Assembly: GCF_030052815.1 (NCBI RefSeq)
Contig: NC_079500.1
Span: forward strand, 8,318,455 to 8,382,454
DNA: 64,000 nucleotides
DNA from: Hevea brasiliensis
Taxonomy: Eukaryota; Streptophyta; Magnoliopsida; Malpighiales; Euphorbiaceae
Direction: 5' to 3'
The number at the start of each line of letters is the position of its first letter. Positions within the stretch are counted from its first letter, which is position 1. A model generated the notes under the pieces. The model saw nothing but the letters and a program-made list of their open reading frames with translations, ran no database searches and was not told where the DNA came from. The position numbers were made by a program, and so were the translations under genes. This document shows, in pieces, positions 13,540 to 24,852 of this stretch.

Positions 13540-14040
13540 GTTGTTATAGGTATAATTATATCATTATATTATTTTTTTAAGTTGCCAGTTGACGATTTTT
13601 TTAATAGCAGATGATATAATTTGTATTTGATATAACTTTTTAATAACAACTAATATAATTTTTAATAGTTTTGAATATAATATTGTATTTGATAAATGAT
13701 ATAAAGATATATATAATTTAATTTTATATTTTTTAATTGCATTTGGTATAATTTTTTAAATTGGTTAACATGCCATGTAGCAATTTTTTAAATTTGGTTA
13801 ATATGGCATGGGGCGTTATTTTTATAATAACTCATATAATTTTACAGTAGTATCTGATATAATTTTGTAATGGCCGCTTATATAATTTTGTATCTTACAT
13901 AATTTATTTAATATAAGTAATTGATATAATTTTGTAATAGCAGCTGATATAATTTTATATTTGATATAATTTTTTAATAATAATTATATAAATTTTAATA
14001 GAATATGATATAATTTTATATTTGATAAAAGATATTAAGA
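13540..14040. repeat. Degenerate gatataatttt minisatellite, right part
   Basis: Same repeat motif as 11560-11819, with about ten worn copies. The two blocks together look like one array split by the LTR insertion. Confidence 0.55.
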
Positions 14041-16601
14041 CTAAGAATGACAAATATAAAGTGGTGGACAAAAGCATAAAGATGGTGTGAAACCAATTTC
14101 ATAGTGGGAAAGGATTTCCCCAACTCCAAAATTTCGACGATTGTAAAAAAGTATTTTTCTTAACTTATAAACTGGTCAAATCGGCTTATAAATATTAAAT
14201 ATAGATAGATTTATTTATTTATAATAATTTTTATATTTATAAGTTGAGCTTATAAGTAAAAAAAAATAAGCTAGGGTGATCCAACTTTTCATTTTGATGT
14301 TTATAACTAATTCACTTAGAAGCTAATTTGATCAAGTATTTTATTATATTATTCTCATTTAATTTTTAAAATTTCATCATAAATCTCATTTAATATCTTT
14401 TTAGTTATTTTAATAATAAATAATGTGTTTATAAATTATTTTTTACTAAACACATTAACTACTTATTAATCACTTATAATCATTTTAACTAAACACGTAA
14501 CTATTTAAAATTTTAAATGCATATAAGCCCAAATCAACTTAGAGCAGTAAGTGCTTATAAGCTGTTTTTTATAAGCCAAATGCCCTCTGATACTTTGGCA
14601 TTGAAGATGCAGAACCTCAAAGACTGTACAAAAGCTGAAATAACAAATTAAAGGGGCTGTTTTATGGGCACTCATTCTGTTGTTTAAGAATAAATAATTT
14701 TTTTATATAATAATTAGGTATCTATAATAAAGAATATCTCTTAATAAAATCTACTTATTGTAATACAAAAAATAAAAAAATTGAATTTTCTGATTAATTA
14801 TCGTATTTCTTAAAAATAATTTTAATGTTTTAAAATTAAAAAAAGCTATAATAACAAATTAAAATTATAAAAAGAAGATGGTTTTCTTTATTTTATTGAC
14901 TTATTTTATAAAAAAAAAATATTTTGAAAATTAAATAAAAAATATAATTGATACCAAATAAGCACCTAAAAGCAATTTTGTCATCTGATTTCTATACAAT
15001 ACAAAGAAGCACAGCTCCCTACTTAAAATCCAAACGGATTTTTAAACAAAATGTAGAATTATATTATATTGTTTTTCTTAGTTAAAAAAACAAAACTAAT
15101 CATTTTCAACTAAAATGTTAACGTTTTAAGAAATTAAAATATAATTAAATTTTAATATTTAAGATATTAAGGTACAATATAAATTTATAATTTTTCTAAA
15201 TTAGGATTAAAATTATAAACTAATAATACTTATTAAAATAAAAAAATATGGTGAAAAATCTCAATGAAATTTTAATTATTGTCATATTTTTAAATACACT
15301 TATTTTAATATTAGTAATTAATTCTTATGGTAATAAATATACATGAATTTGTTAACATGATGTATTGTTTAAGATAAAAAAAAAATGATATTTTATTAAT
15401 GGTTTCACTTTCTCTTAAAAAAATTTTTATAAATTAAAAAATTCAGTTCAAATTAAAATAACTTTGAGTATAAATCACCCAATGCTAAAATTAAAATTGA
15501 TTTTAAAATTTAAGGATCAAAATTAATATAATTAAAAATTTTAATTAAAATTGAAAATACATATAAATATTTGAATTTTTGTTTTGTTTTGCAACTACAA
15601 CTAAAATCTTCGCAATAAATTGAGAGATTTCAAGTTTTAACTCCTCTCATTCTCCAGCATCATCTTGATTTAGTTATTTGTGCTAATTGTTATTTTTAAA
15701 CATTCCACCTAAATTAATTTTAAATTTAAAAATAAATTAATTATATATATATATGCCACATAACAATTTTAGATTTTAACAGCTGCCTACATTTTATTGA
15801 CGCTACAAGTCTTGCCACATTGAGTTTGTCATAATTATAACATGCTCATCTTCACATGCAGCATATAAACATGGCTTTATTCACAACATTACCATCTTCA
15901 CGTACTGTATGCGAATATTGAATTATCTACAGCATATCCCATCTTCATGTGCTATATATAAATTACCATCTTCATTGTTGCCCTTTTCATTGAAATTACT
16001 GACATTACTCCTTTAAATTCGAAACTTAAAAATTACAGACTTCCATTTTGCTAGAATTAAATTTAAATTTGTTTTCGAAACAACTAAAATCACAATTCTA
16101 ATTTAATCCAATTAGAATAAACTAAAGGTGTTTAACTCTAAATCAATTTTAGAATTTCTAGAACTGATTTGAGGGCGATTATGTAAGCTCGATTAGATTA
16201 AATTATGTAGTCCGGTATTATTTTCAAGATGAATGATAAAATTGAGGTACCTGAGATTATTCGAGAATTTACCTAAATTTCTATGTTCTAAAATTTCCAT
16301 CTGACTCCCATTTACGAGGCTACAGACTTAGATTTGGATTGAAACTAATTTCATTTATATATATATATATGCACAACACATTACCTCCAAGTTTTCTTCG
16401 AGCATGACGACCTTTACTATTGATCAAAATCAGAATTTAGACCTATGTAATATATATTTGGCCTATTATATTGTTTATTGAGAAATGTTGAATAAATTCA
16501 CAATATGTATCATATGAGATTATCTTCACAAACATTTTTGTGCAAGCATTATTTTTGTAGATAAATATCAAAGACAAAGGATGCATAAAGGAGACAATAC
16601 A
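14041..16601. other. AT-rich intergenic DNA, no gene seen
   Basis: No coding signal. About 14155-14590 has gcttataag-type motifs at both ends and could be a worn hAT-like miniature element. The rest is low-complexity AT DNA with short microsatellites near 15744 and 16359. Confidence 0.5.
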
Positions 16602-17112
16602 GTCCAAGGCCTTTGCACTCTAAGCAAGCAACACAATAGGCGGTCCATGCATCAGCCATTGAGCCACGAGCTCAAAGGCTAAAGTGCCCACCAAAATGGA
16701 GACGATGCACTCCTAGACCTTTACGCATGGCGCAGTAAGAGGTCCATTCATCAGCCACCGAGCCACGAGCTCTAAGGCAAAAGTGCCCAACAAAATGGAG
16801 GCGATGCACTCCTAGATCCTTGCGCATAACACAGTAAGAAGTCCATGTATCAGCCACTAAGACACGAGTTCCAAGGACAAAGTGACCACTACAAGGGAGA
16901 CGATGCACTCCTGGGCCCTTGCACACAACGTAGTAAGAGGTCCATGCATCAGCCATTGAGCCACGAGTTCCAAGACCAGAGTGCCCACCAAAAAGGGAGA
17001 GGATAACGCTCCAAGCGAGCAACACAATAAGAGGTCCATGCATTAGCCGTCGGGAGCCACGAGCTCCAAGGCCCTTGCATGCCATTGAGCAACGGAATAA
17101 GAGGCCCATGTA
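16602..17112. repeat. About 99-bp tandem repeat, nearly five units
   Basis: Units begin ggtccatgcatcagcca at about 16638, 16741, 16839, 16937 and 17032, each containing gagccacgagctc and a gatgcactcct block. The last two units are shortened. Because the period is about a multiple of three, long open frames appear on the minus strand; they are repeat artefacts, not a gene. Confidence 0.85.
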
Positions 17113-18970
17113 TCATATCATCAAAGCTCTTCAGCTTCAGGCCCCATGGCCCCACACCTAGAGCTCTTCGGCTCCAGGCCTCATGGCCCCACATCCAAAG
17201 CTCTTCAACTCTAGGCTTTAAGACCCCGGTTCAGAGCTTCGAGCCCCTAAAACTAAAGGGAAGGAAAGCTACATTTTCATTAAAGCTGTTCTAAATTTCT
17301 TATCTCTTTAATATGAAAAGCTGACATTCTTCTTCATGGCATATTTTCATTAGAAGAGTATAAACTGCTTAACTAGATGATGTCGAGACGATCTTCAAAA
17401 CAACCATGAGCTCCTAAAGCCTCAGTACTCATATGCAGAGCCATGAGCTCTTAAAATTAAAGAGACAAGATCTCTACAAATAGAAAATGTCATGAAGACC
17501 AAAGTGCTTGAGAAATTTTGTTAGGCTACTGAACCTAGAAGATTATGAGCTTCCCAAATTATGAAGGTCCTTAAACAGGACCTAAAGTCTTAAAGGCATA
17601 AAAACAACAAAAATTAAAATCTTAATGTAAAAGAAAAACAAAAATGTAATTAACTACTCTAAGCCACAAGCCATAAATAGCTCATACTTGGAATATTGGC
17701 ATTCCTTAATGGTGCATAAAGAAGCTCTTGAAAAGCTAAAAGCTCTCTTTAAGAGCTTAAGAGTTCTAAAATCCAAAATTTAAGAGTTGAAAGCTCCTAA
17801 AAGAATAAGGCCTACAGCTTTAAAATTTAAAATCTATGGATCTCAAAATAAGACTTACGAGTTTAAAAACTTAAGACCTACGGGTTTAAGAAAATAAGAT
17901 CTAAGGTCTAAGAATTTAAGACCTATGGTTGAGTCCTAAATCTAGAGTCTCAAAATTTATGACCTATGGGTCTAAAAAAATAAGACCTAGGGTCTAAGAA
18001 TTTAAGACCTATGGGTCCCAAAATAAGACCTATGAGTCCCAAAATAGGACCTATGGATCCTAAAATAAGACTTTAAGAGTTCAAGACTACAATCTAAGAG
18101 TTAAAGGCCTATAGATCTAAGAGATAGACTTATATTCCAAAATTTAAAGGTACAAAACTTACAGGAGGAAGAAATTAAGATCTCCTTATCGTATTAAATG
18201 CTAAAAAAGCTCTAGGTTTTAATAATTAAGAAAGTCCCAAAATTTAAATAAGAAAAGAAAAAGTTGCTCTTCAAAGAGCAAAACACTCTTCCAAGAGCAA
18301 AAGTACCCTCCTAAGAGTAAATGTGCTCTTATGAGAGCAAAATTGCTCTTCCAAGAACAAAAGTGCACTTTCAAAAGCAAAGGTGCTCCTCTAAAAGCTC
18401 AAGAGCTCCAAATGAAGGGCTAAAGAACTCCAATGGTCAAAGTGCCACACTTAAAAAATTATAAGCTTCAAGTGCCCAAACTTCAAAGCCAATATATCCT
18501 AAGGCCAAAGCTAAAAGCTTCAAATGCGAGGGCTATGAGCTCTAAAGGCCACAATGCATCGAAATATAAAAGGAAGACCTATGAAGACTCCTTAAAGAGT
18601 CATGACGACTTCTCCAATGCAATAAAGAAAATGAGAGCTCTTGATTAAACTCGAAATTCCTTACTATTAACCTTTACATTGCTTAGAATTCTCTGTATGT
18701 ATCTTGAGCTCCAAAGATTGATTAGTCTCTTATGTCAATCATGTTCAATTATAATAATTGCCACATTAAATGGGTTGATATTTATCACTTAATATTTTAC
18801 ATACACAAATTGAAAATCACATCCTCTTCACCACAACAATACAACCTCGTTCATATGTCCATCAACCTTAATAGGCTTGTATCATTCCCAAAGAACATAA
18901 TCGTACGAGTTCAATTTAGTTTAACGGATGGCATCCGAGTGGGCTACATCTAGCTTGGTTCAAGACAAAG
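17113..18970. repeat. Nested short tandem repeats, likely part of one long retroelement region
   Basis: Several repeat periods follow one another: an agctcttc/catggcccc unit of about 42 bp (17130-17215), a gacctatgggtct/aaaataag unit of 22-26 bp (about 17860-18120), and a gctcttccaagagcaaaag unit of about 24 bp (18255-18410). They share the theme of gagctc/aagctc motifs. No protein is recognised. A TATA-like tataagtag and CT repeat follow near 19160-19210, so this could be a repeat-rich LTR. Confidence 0.6.
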
Positions 18971-20870
18971 AGGTTTCCCATGCACAAGTCATGAATAACT
19001 TGCGTTGGGGCAAAGGGCAACTGATACAATAAAAGGATGTCCACTTCCTATTTGGTAATATAGAAATAAATAGCTAAAAGAATATGCCCCCTCATTAAAG
19101 AATATGCTTCCACCTAGAGGAACATGCCAAAGAATATGCAACACTCTCTACTTTCCCTATAAGTAGAGCGAGTTAAGAAAGTAAAGGATTCTCTCTCTTT
19201 CTCTCTCTCTGTATATATATATATTCACTAAAACAAATGTAATTATATTAATAATACCAAAAATAATAAAAGAATTATAACTGTCAATAATGTTTATAAC
19301 ACATTTTTGATATTTTATATTTTTCATTTCTTTATTTATATATAACTTATATACACATTTTTTTAATAATGATCATTTATGTTATTATAAATTAATTTTC
19401 AACATGTTCATTTCTCTAATTTCTCAATTTTTTTTTTTATTTTTCAATTTTCCTTTATAAATTCTTAATTGAAATTTCTATTCATTATTAAAAGCAATAT
19501 CATGTTGAAAGAAAAGATTGTTTAATTGTAATTGTCTAGATAATTTTATGATATATATATATATAGTTATAAGCGTAATTGTATAAGAAAAGATTACAAT
19601 TTAATTAGGGGTGTGCACATTATCATTATAAGCGAAAAATCAAACCAACGCATTTTAATTCGGTTTTTTGGTTGATTAGTTTGGTTTTGGTTTTCTTTTA
19701 TTTTTTATTTTTTATTTTCTCTCTCTCTAACTCTTTATGATTAAAAGGATAAAATGTTGAATATATATGTATCCAAAGATCTGCTCTAGAATAAACTAAA
19801 AGAGAATAAAGACAACATATATAAAAGTATTGAGGTATAAAAAAAAAAAAATTAATCCAACTTAGTACATGCTCCTGTGCCATTCAACAAGCCCGGTAAT
19901 GAATTCATTATTTCTTGGCATGCCCTATGTTGAATTCGGAAGAAGAGTTTCCTATAAAGCTAATGCGGTACGCCCTACGAGCATGGGACATGCCATGAGC
20001 TTCTTTGTTGTGCGTGCCCTGCAGCATGGGGATGGTGCAGGGTCTGCAAATCTCTATTTGTGATTCTTAAGCAAATTTTTTTCAATTTTTTCACAACTTA
20101 GACTTTCAAATCACTTTAAATTATCTCCACTTGCACTATTAATTTTCAAAATACCTTTTAACCTATTAAAATATGAAAATTTTATAAATTAATTATAAAA
20201 AAACTAAAATTAATGCATAACTAAAATAAAAATTAAAAATAAAATAAACATAAAATTATTCTAAAATATGTATATGAAATACATGTATCAATATACAACT
20301 GGTAAAAATCGGTGTTCGATGACATATAATTTACTATTTGCATATATTAATATTGATATTTGTTGGCCAAAACTCTTAAACAACATGTTAAATTTGTTTT
20401 AGGATGATTTTTTTTTGTAAACATTTGTTATTTTTTTTTATATAATTATATAAGAAAACATAAATAACAATATTGCATTCATATAAAGATCTAAAATTAT
20501 AAAATTCTATTTTAATTGTAAATTTTTCATAATAAATCTCACTTTTTCTCATACTCATTCACAACTTTTTAATTTCTTATTTAATTGTTATATTCTCACT
20601 TTTGTTAACATAAATTTATAAGGCTAAATGATTAAAAAAAAATACAAACCTTTATAAGTTTTTCAATTTTAACAAAATATTTTAATTTTATCAATTTAGT
20701 TTCAAATTTTTGCATTAATTTTAATTTTAACAATTAACTTAATTATAATATTTAATTAATAAAAATAATGAAAATATTTTGCCAACTACATTATAAAATT
20801 GCTAAAGAAGATAATCCCGGGGAAAAGCCAATGCCCAAATACAGTTCAGAACCTTTTTTTTTTAATTATT
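18971..20870. other. Intergenic DNA, no gene seen
   Basis: AT-rich, with CT and AT microsatellites near 19190-19220 and 19552-19566. The patch 19870-20060 is less AT-rich and briefly open on the plus strand, but I do not recognise a protein and no splice partner is evident. Confidence 0.5.
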
Positions 20871-21240
20871 TTTTATATGCAAAAGATTTACTCAGAAGGA
20901 AGAAATAGGTAAGGGAAAAACAGAGCCACCAGGCCCTAACTCCTTGCAGCCACCTAGAACTATAAACACCAGTTAATGAAAAACCCCTTACAATTACAAA
21001 CACAACAAAGAATGACCAACAGTTCTATACAAACACAGCATACACCAACCTATAAACATGATGTTACAAAATGATTTGATTCTCTGCAAGTTCATAACTA
21101 AGTTCTGCTAGCATTTTTTTCGAAAAAAAAAAACAAAAAGGGAAGCAACATGAAGAAATGCTCATAAACACTCAAACGTTTGTTTACACAATTCAAGCTG
21201 AAGAAGAAATTTTAGCGAGTTGATTGAAATTTGACAAAAA

Positions 21241-22054
21241 CTAAAAGCCAGAATCGTTCACAAACGGATGCTTCAAAAGCTCATCAGCAGTTTGACGCTT
21301 ATTTGGATTGCGTTTCAGACACTGCTTGATAAAATCTAGTGCATTCTCTGACAAAGAATAATTAGGAAGATGATCTATAATTGACCCTTTTTGAACTTCC
21401 AATTCTAGATTTGCATTCAAATTTTTCAAATGAGAGTATGGAATATTCCTGATTAACATCTCCAAGACGGTGCAGCCAAAGCTCCAAATATCAGCTTTAA
21501 ATCCATACTCTTTGTCCTGTTTTATAACCTCCGGGGCCATCCAATTTATTGTCCCATGCCGAGACTTCATAAGACTATTTAATTCAGCCACTCTTGCCAA
21601 TCCAAAATCCGTAATTTTCACACATCCTTTCTCATCCACCAATATATTTGCACAGTTAATGTCTCTGTGGACTACCTTTCGCTCATGAAGATACTTCAAA
21701 CCTTCCAGTATCTGTTTGCTGTAGTGGGACACTTGGGAATCTTTCAGTTTAAAACATTTATATACTTGTCGGAGGGAGCCTGTACTTATAAGCTCAAGAA
21801 AAATATTGACCGTTGACTCCTCCTCTTCAGTGCCATAATATTTAACAATATTTGGATGACTGAATTGACACAATAAATTAACCTCTTGGTTAATTTTGTC
21901 AATTTCTCCTTTATTTTTAATTTTTATTACCTTTACGGCAAAAAAGAAACCACCAGCAGCATAACCCTTGTACACATCTCCGAAACCCTCTTCCCAGCTT
22001 CTTACCATCCTTTTGCCACTTTGACTTCGTAATCTTCAGTCTTTGTCTATTAAT
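21241..22054 (-). CDS. Exon 3: MEKK1-type MAPKKK kinase domain
   Basis: A full Ser/Thr kinase domain of the STE11/MEKK class. Numbered from the Met at 22008: AVK lysine 26, alpha-C Glu 42, catalytic loop HRDINCAN at 114-121, DFG at 134-136, WMAPE at 156-160, then the C-lobe and a stop directly after the domain, as in MEKK1-type kinases. The glycine loop is split by a two-base loss near 21985: KKLGRG is in one frame and FGDVYKG in the other. In Ser/Thr kinases the loop reads HRDIK, and the Lys aids phosphotransfer. Here codon AAC gives Asn, so activity is doubtful even if the frame were whole. Confidence 0.85.
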
Positions 22055-24852
22055 CTGCCAAATTTCAACAAACTATCTCTATTAAAATTTGATAGAAATT
22101 GCAGTAATAATCATGGTTATGCTAATGAAACTTGATATCCCGGAACATTTCTTTTAAAACATTTGCAACATTTATAATAAAACCATGAAATTGCTGAAAG
22201 GTCCTAAAGAAAAGTCCAAAAGCCTATAATTGCTGTAGAAAGATGAGAAAACAAGTTCTTTATTTCCAAATAAGATTCCCTACTAAAGCAACTCATGTAA
22301 TAAAATTTTGAAATCAATTTTCAGAGCTTTGATAAGTATTGAAAACGTATAGGAAAAAATAGTTATGCTTTAGTAACACAATGGAAATTCTGTAAGCACA
22401 TACCTTCAGGAACTGGGACATCAGAGGTTCACTTTCATTGTTGCCATGATTCACATGCGTTCTCTCACAAGAATTAAATCCAAGATTTAAGTCTCCTTTA
22501 GCACCAGGTTAATATCATCAAGATCTATTCCCAATAAGTTAACAGTTCGATGATTGATTTTCCAAAAACACTGTCAAAGCCTTTTCGGAAAAAATATATT
22601 TGTTCAGAGATATACTTGATGAAGTCATCTCGAATTTGATGATCAGCAAAACGTTCCTTAGCCTTGTTATTGTAAAAAGATGGATATGCATCTTTTACAT
22701 CATCTCCAGAAATATTCTTTCCAGCCAGTTGCAAAAGAAACACACGATGAAAGGCAACACCTACTTGTACTTCATGCATCAATGCCAATGCAATCACCTT
22801 ACCAGAAAATTCAAAACAGTCGAAGTGTAATGGTTCTAACTTCAATTCTGCATATATATCAAAGTGAAAAAAGAATCTATCCTTAACAGCAGGGCAAGGT
22901 AGTTTTACGAAATGATAGTAAATTATCACAAACTTAATTATGATTTGATCATATGAACAGGACAGAATCCAACGGTACTTTTAAATTAAACCCAGAAACA
23001 CATTTCTACACAACTCAACTATGAAATTTTAATTACCCTATGCAAAACTTCAATACTTAGGACCTCACTCGGACACACCTAATGTACACACCCTAGCATA
23101 AATATTTCCTTACACTACACTAAGGGCCTAATTCTTCATTACACTAATGAATCAGTAATCAAAGTATATATTGCAATATTTAATAATATGAATATCCACC
23201 AGCGAGCTGCTGTCTTAGCACTATGAGGTTTTGAATTGTATATTTAATAATAGTATCTTATAAATTAAATATATGATAAATTTGTTACAAAAAGCTTACA
23301 TCAATCATTTCTCAAGGAAAAAGCAGGACAAGTAACAATTGTGGATGCTATTCATAGCAAGGATCAAAAGATACGATCTTACCGGGATTAGGATAGAACT
23401 TCATAGGATCATTTGAGCACGCCAGAAAGAGGAGATTTTGCGGTTTGAATATAGCTTGGCATAACTTGTATAACCAATCCTGCAATTTTTAGGACTGGTA
23501 ATATTGTTATTTTTCAATGACTCATACAACTCTTCGTCTAGAAATCTAGACCAGTGAATGAGTGGCTTGTAGAACTCAGCATCGAGTAATTTTTCCTCAG
23601 GGATCATCATCATCGTAACTAAATGCATCCTGGATTTCGAATCAATCACATCATTGTGCTTAAGAAGCCAATGATAATCATCTTTCCTCGTAGTTTTTTC
23701 AAGTATCAGCTGTAGTGAAATCTGCTGGTTCATTAATACATGCTGAAATTGCTTTTGTTCATTCTCCCAAAGTTGAGAAATGCTGTTTAGCTCTTTCAAA
23801 ATGTCCAGATACACAATCGAAACAGAATGCAACCAACCACTTGTTTCGAATATTCTTGCTGTCTCTGGTATAAGTCTAAGATTATTCTCCATTTTATTCA
23901 ACAGGTAACTAAATTCACCTTTAATTTGTGTTGACAACGAATCAACTATAGACTTATCCTCCTCTTTGGCATTATCTATACCACAAATTGCATTACGTAA
24001 TACGCCTGAAAATACCTGGAATTCACGAAAACAAAATTTCAATGACTCAATGAGTGGGATTGTATATGAGTTTGGATTTGATTCCTGCATCTTACTCAAT
24101 AGGAAGCTTAAGGTATCTGCCATCTCAACAAACCAGGATCTAATTTGGAAAATTGAGCGTAGGTCACTAAGGTTACCTCTTTCCAACAACTGCTTTAGAG
24201 TAGTCCGCCATTGCTGATACAGAGGATCACCATATACCGTTCTAAGCGAAGCACAAAATTCTAATGCTAAATGTATACATCTATCAACAGAAACATTTGG
24301 ACAATTCGATATTTCTTCCATGGAAAACCTTATCAAAGCAGAAGCATAGGCTTTGTGTTGTGGAATTGCTGACCTGTAAAGCATAACCAAAGTCACAGGG
24401 ACAGAATACGAACTCATAAGATTCTCCGATTCCTCCTTTGTTTCAATTGCCAACAATTCGGCAATCGTTACCAAGTCATCCTGAAGAGTATCTTCGGAGA
24501 GAAATTCCCCTCGGCACATGCGAAAAATGTTTGAACTCATTTGGTGAATCCTTTGGATAAATACCGATGTGTCATCAAATCCAAGCTTCAATTCGAGGCG
24601 ATCGTCGTTTTGAATTGAGTAGTCTTCAAGTGTCTTCCACCGCTGTAGCTGCTCCCCCTTATAATATAATTTCTGTATCGTAACTGGAATATTACAGTCC
24701 CATAGAATTGCCTCGTGGATAGCCTTCACTAGAGTTTTAGATTTAAAACAGCGCGGTGGAAGATCTTTCCCGTTCGGCATTCGGACAGAAAATCGAATGG
24801 AATCGGATTTTCTGTTTTCCATCTGCTCTGGATCAGTAGTGGCACAAAACAA
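21241..24852 (-). CDS. Chimeric UPL5-like / HECT N-lobe / MAPKKK kinase locus, three exons, frame broken
   Basis: Three exons can be joined with canonical GT/AG borders: 24852-23383, 22847-22404 and 22054-21241. Exon 1 ends CCCG and exon 2 starts AA, giving a clean codon. Exon 2 ends after a whole codon and exon 3 begins in frame. The order of domains is a ubiquitin-like fold, UPL5-type middle region, shortened HECT N-lobe, short linker, then a complete STE11/MEKK1-type kinase. The HECT C-lobe with the catalytic cysteine is absent. Frame breaks lie at about 23484-23491, 22558-22568 and 21985, the first two at homopolymers. UPL5 normally ubiquitinates targets and MEKK1-type kinases activate MAPKKs; what a fusion would do is unknown. 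It could also be two adjacent gene remnants. Confidence 0.6.
22404..22847 (-). CDS. Exon 2: internally shortened HECT N-lobe
   Basis: After a TGCAG acceptor the exon reads PLHFDCFEFSGKVIALALMH, a hallmark of the HECT N-lobe, then VFLLQLAGKNIS. The sequence then jumps to NNKAKERFADHQIRDDF and ISEQIYFFRKGFDSVF, skipping roughly 60-70 residues found between these blocks in UPL5. A homopolymer-associated frame break near 22560 is followed by LLGIDLDDINLVLKGD, which still matches HECT. After that the similarity ends and a polar linker runs to a GTATG donor. No C-lobe and no catalytic cysteine are seen. Confidence 0.7.
23383..24852 (-). CDS. Exon 1: ubiquitin-like domain and UPL5-type region
   Basis: The translation from 24852 (an alternative, perhaps better start is the second Met at 24822) has a ubiquitin-like domain at residues about 20-95, with VTIQKLYYKGEQLQ and SIQNDDRLEL as in ubiquitin's central strands. 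A long helical region follows with the UPL5-like signature SVFIQRIHQMSS. Similarity to plant UPL5 continues to the start of the HECT domain. Near 23484-23491 (a T5 run on the plus strand) one base disturbs the frame: downstream, LCQAIFKPQNLLFLACSNDP is read in the shifted frame and is clearly HECT. The exon ends at a GTAAG donor. Confidence 0.75.

Noticed and set aside
16672..17109. Long minus-strand open frame of 145 codons
   Set aside because: It is produced by the 99-bp tandem repeat, whose period is a multiple of three. Other frames are open too, and the peptide is a repeat of itself.
19869..20063. Plus-strand open frame in a less AT-rich patch
   Set aside because: No known domain; the flanks are AT-rich and it may be a small piece of repeat DNA.
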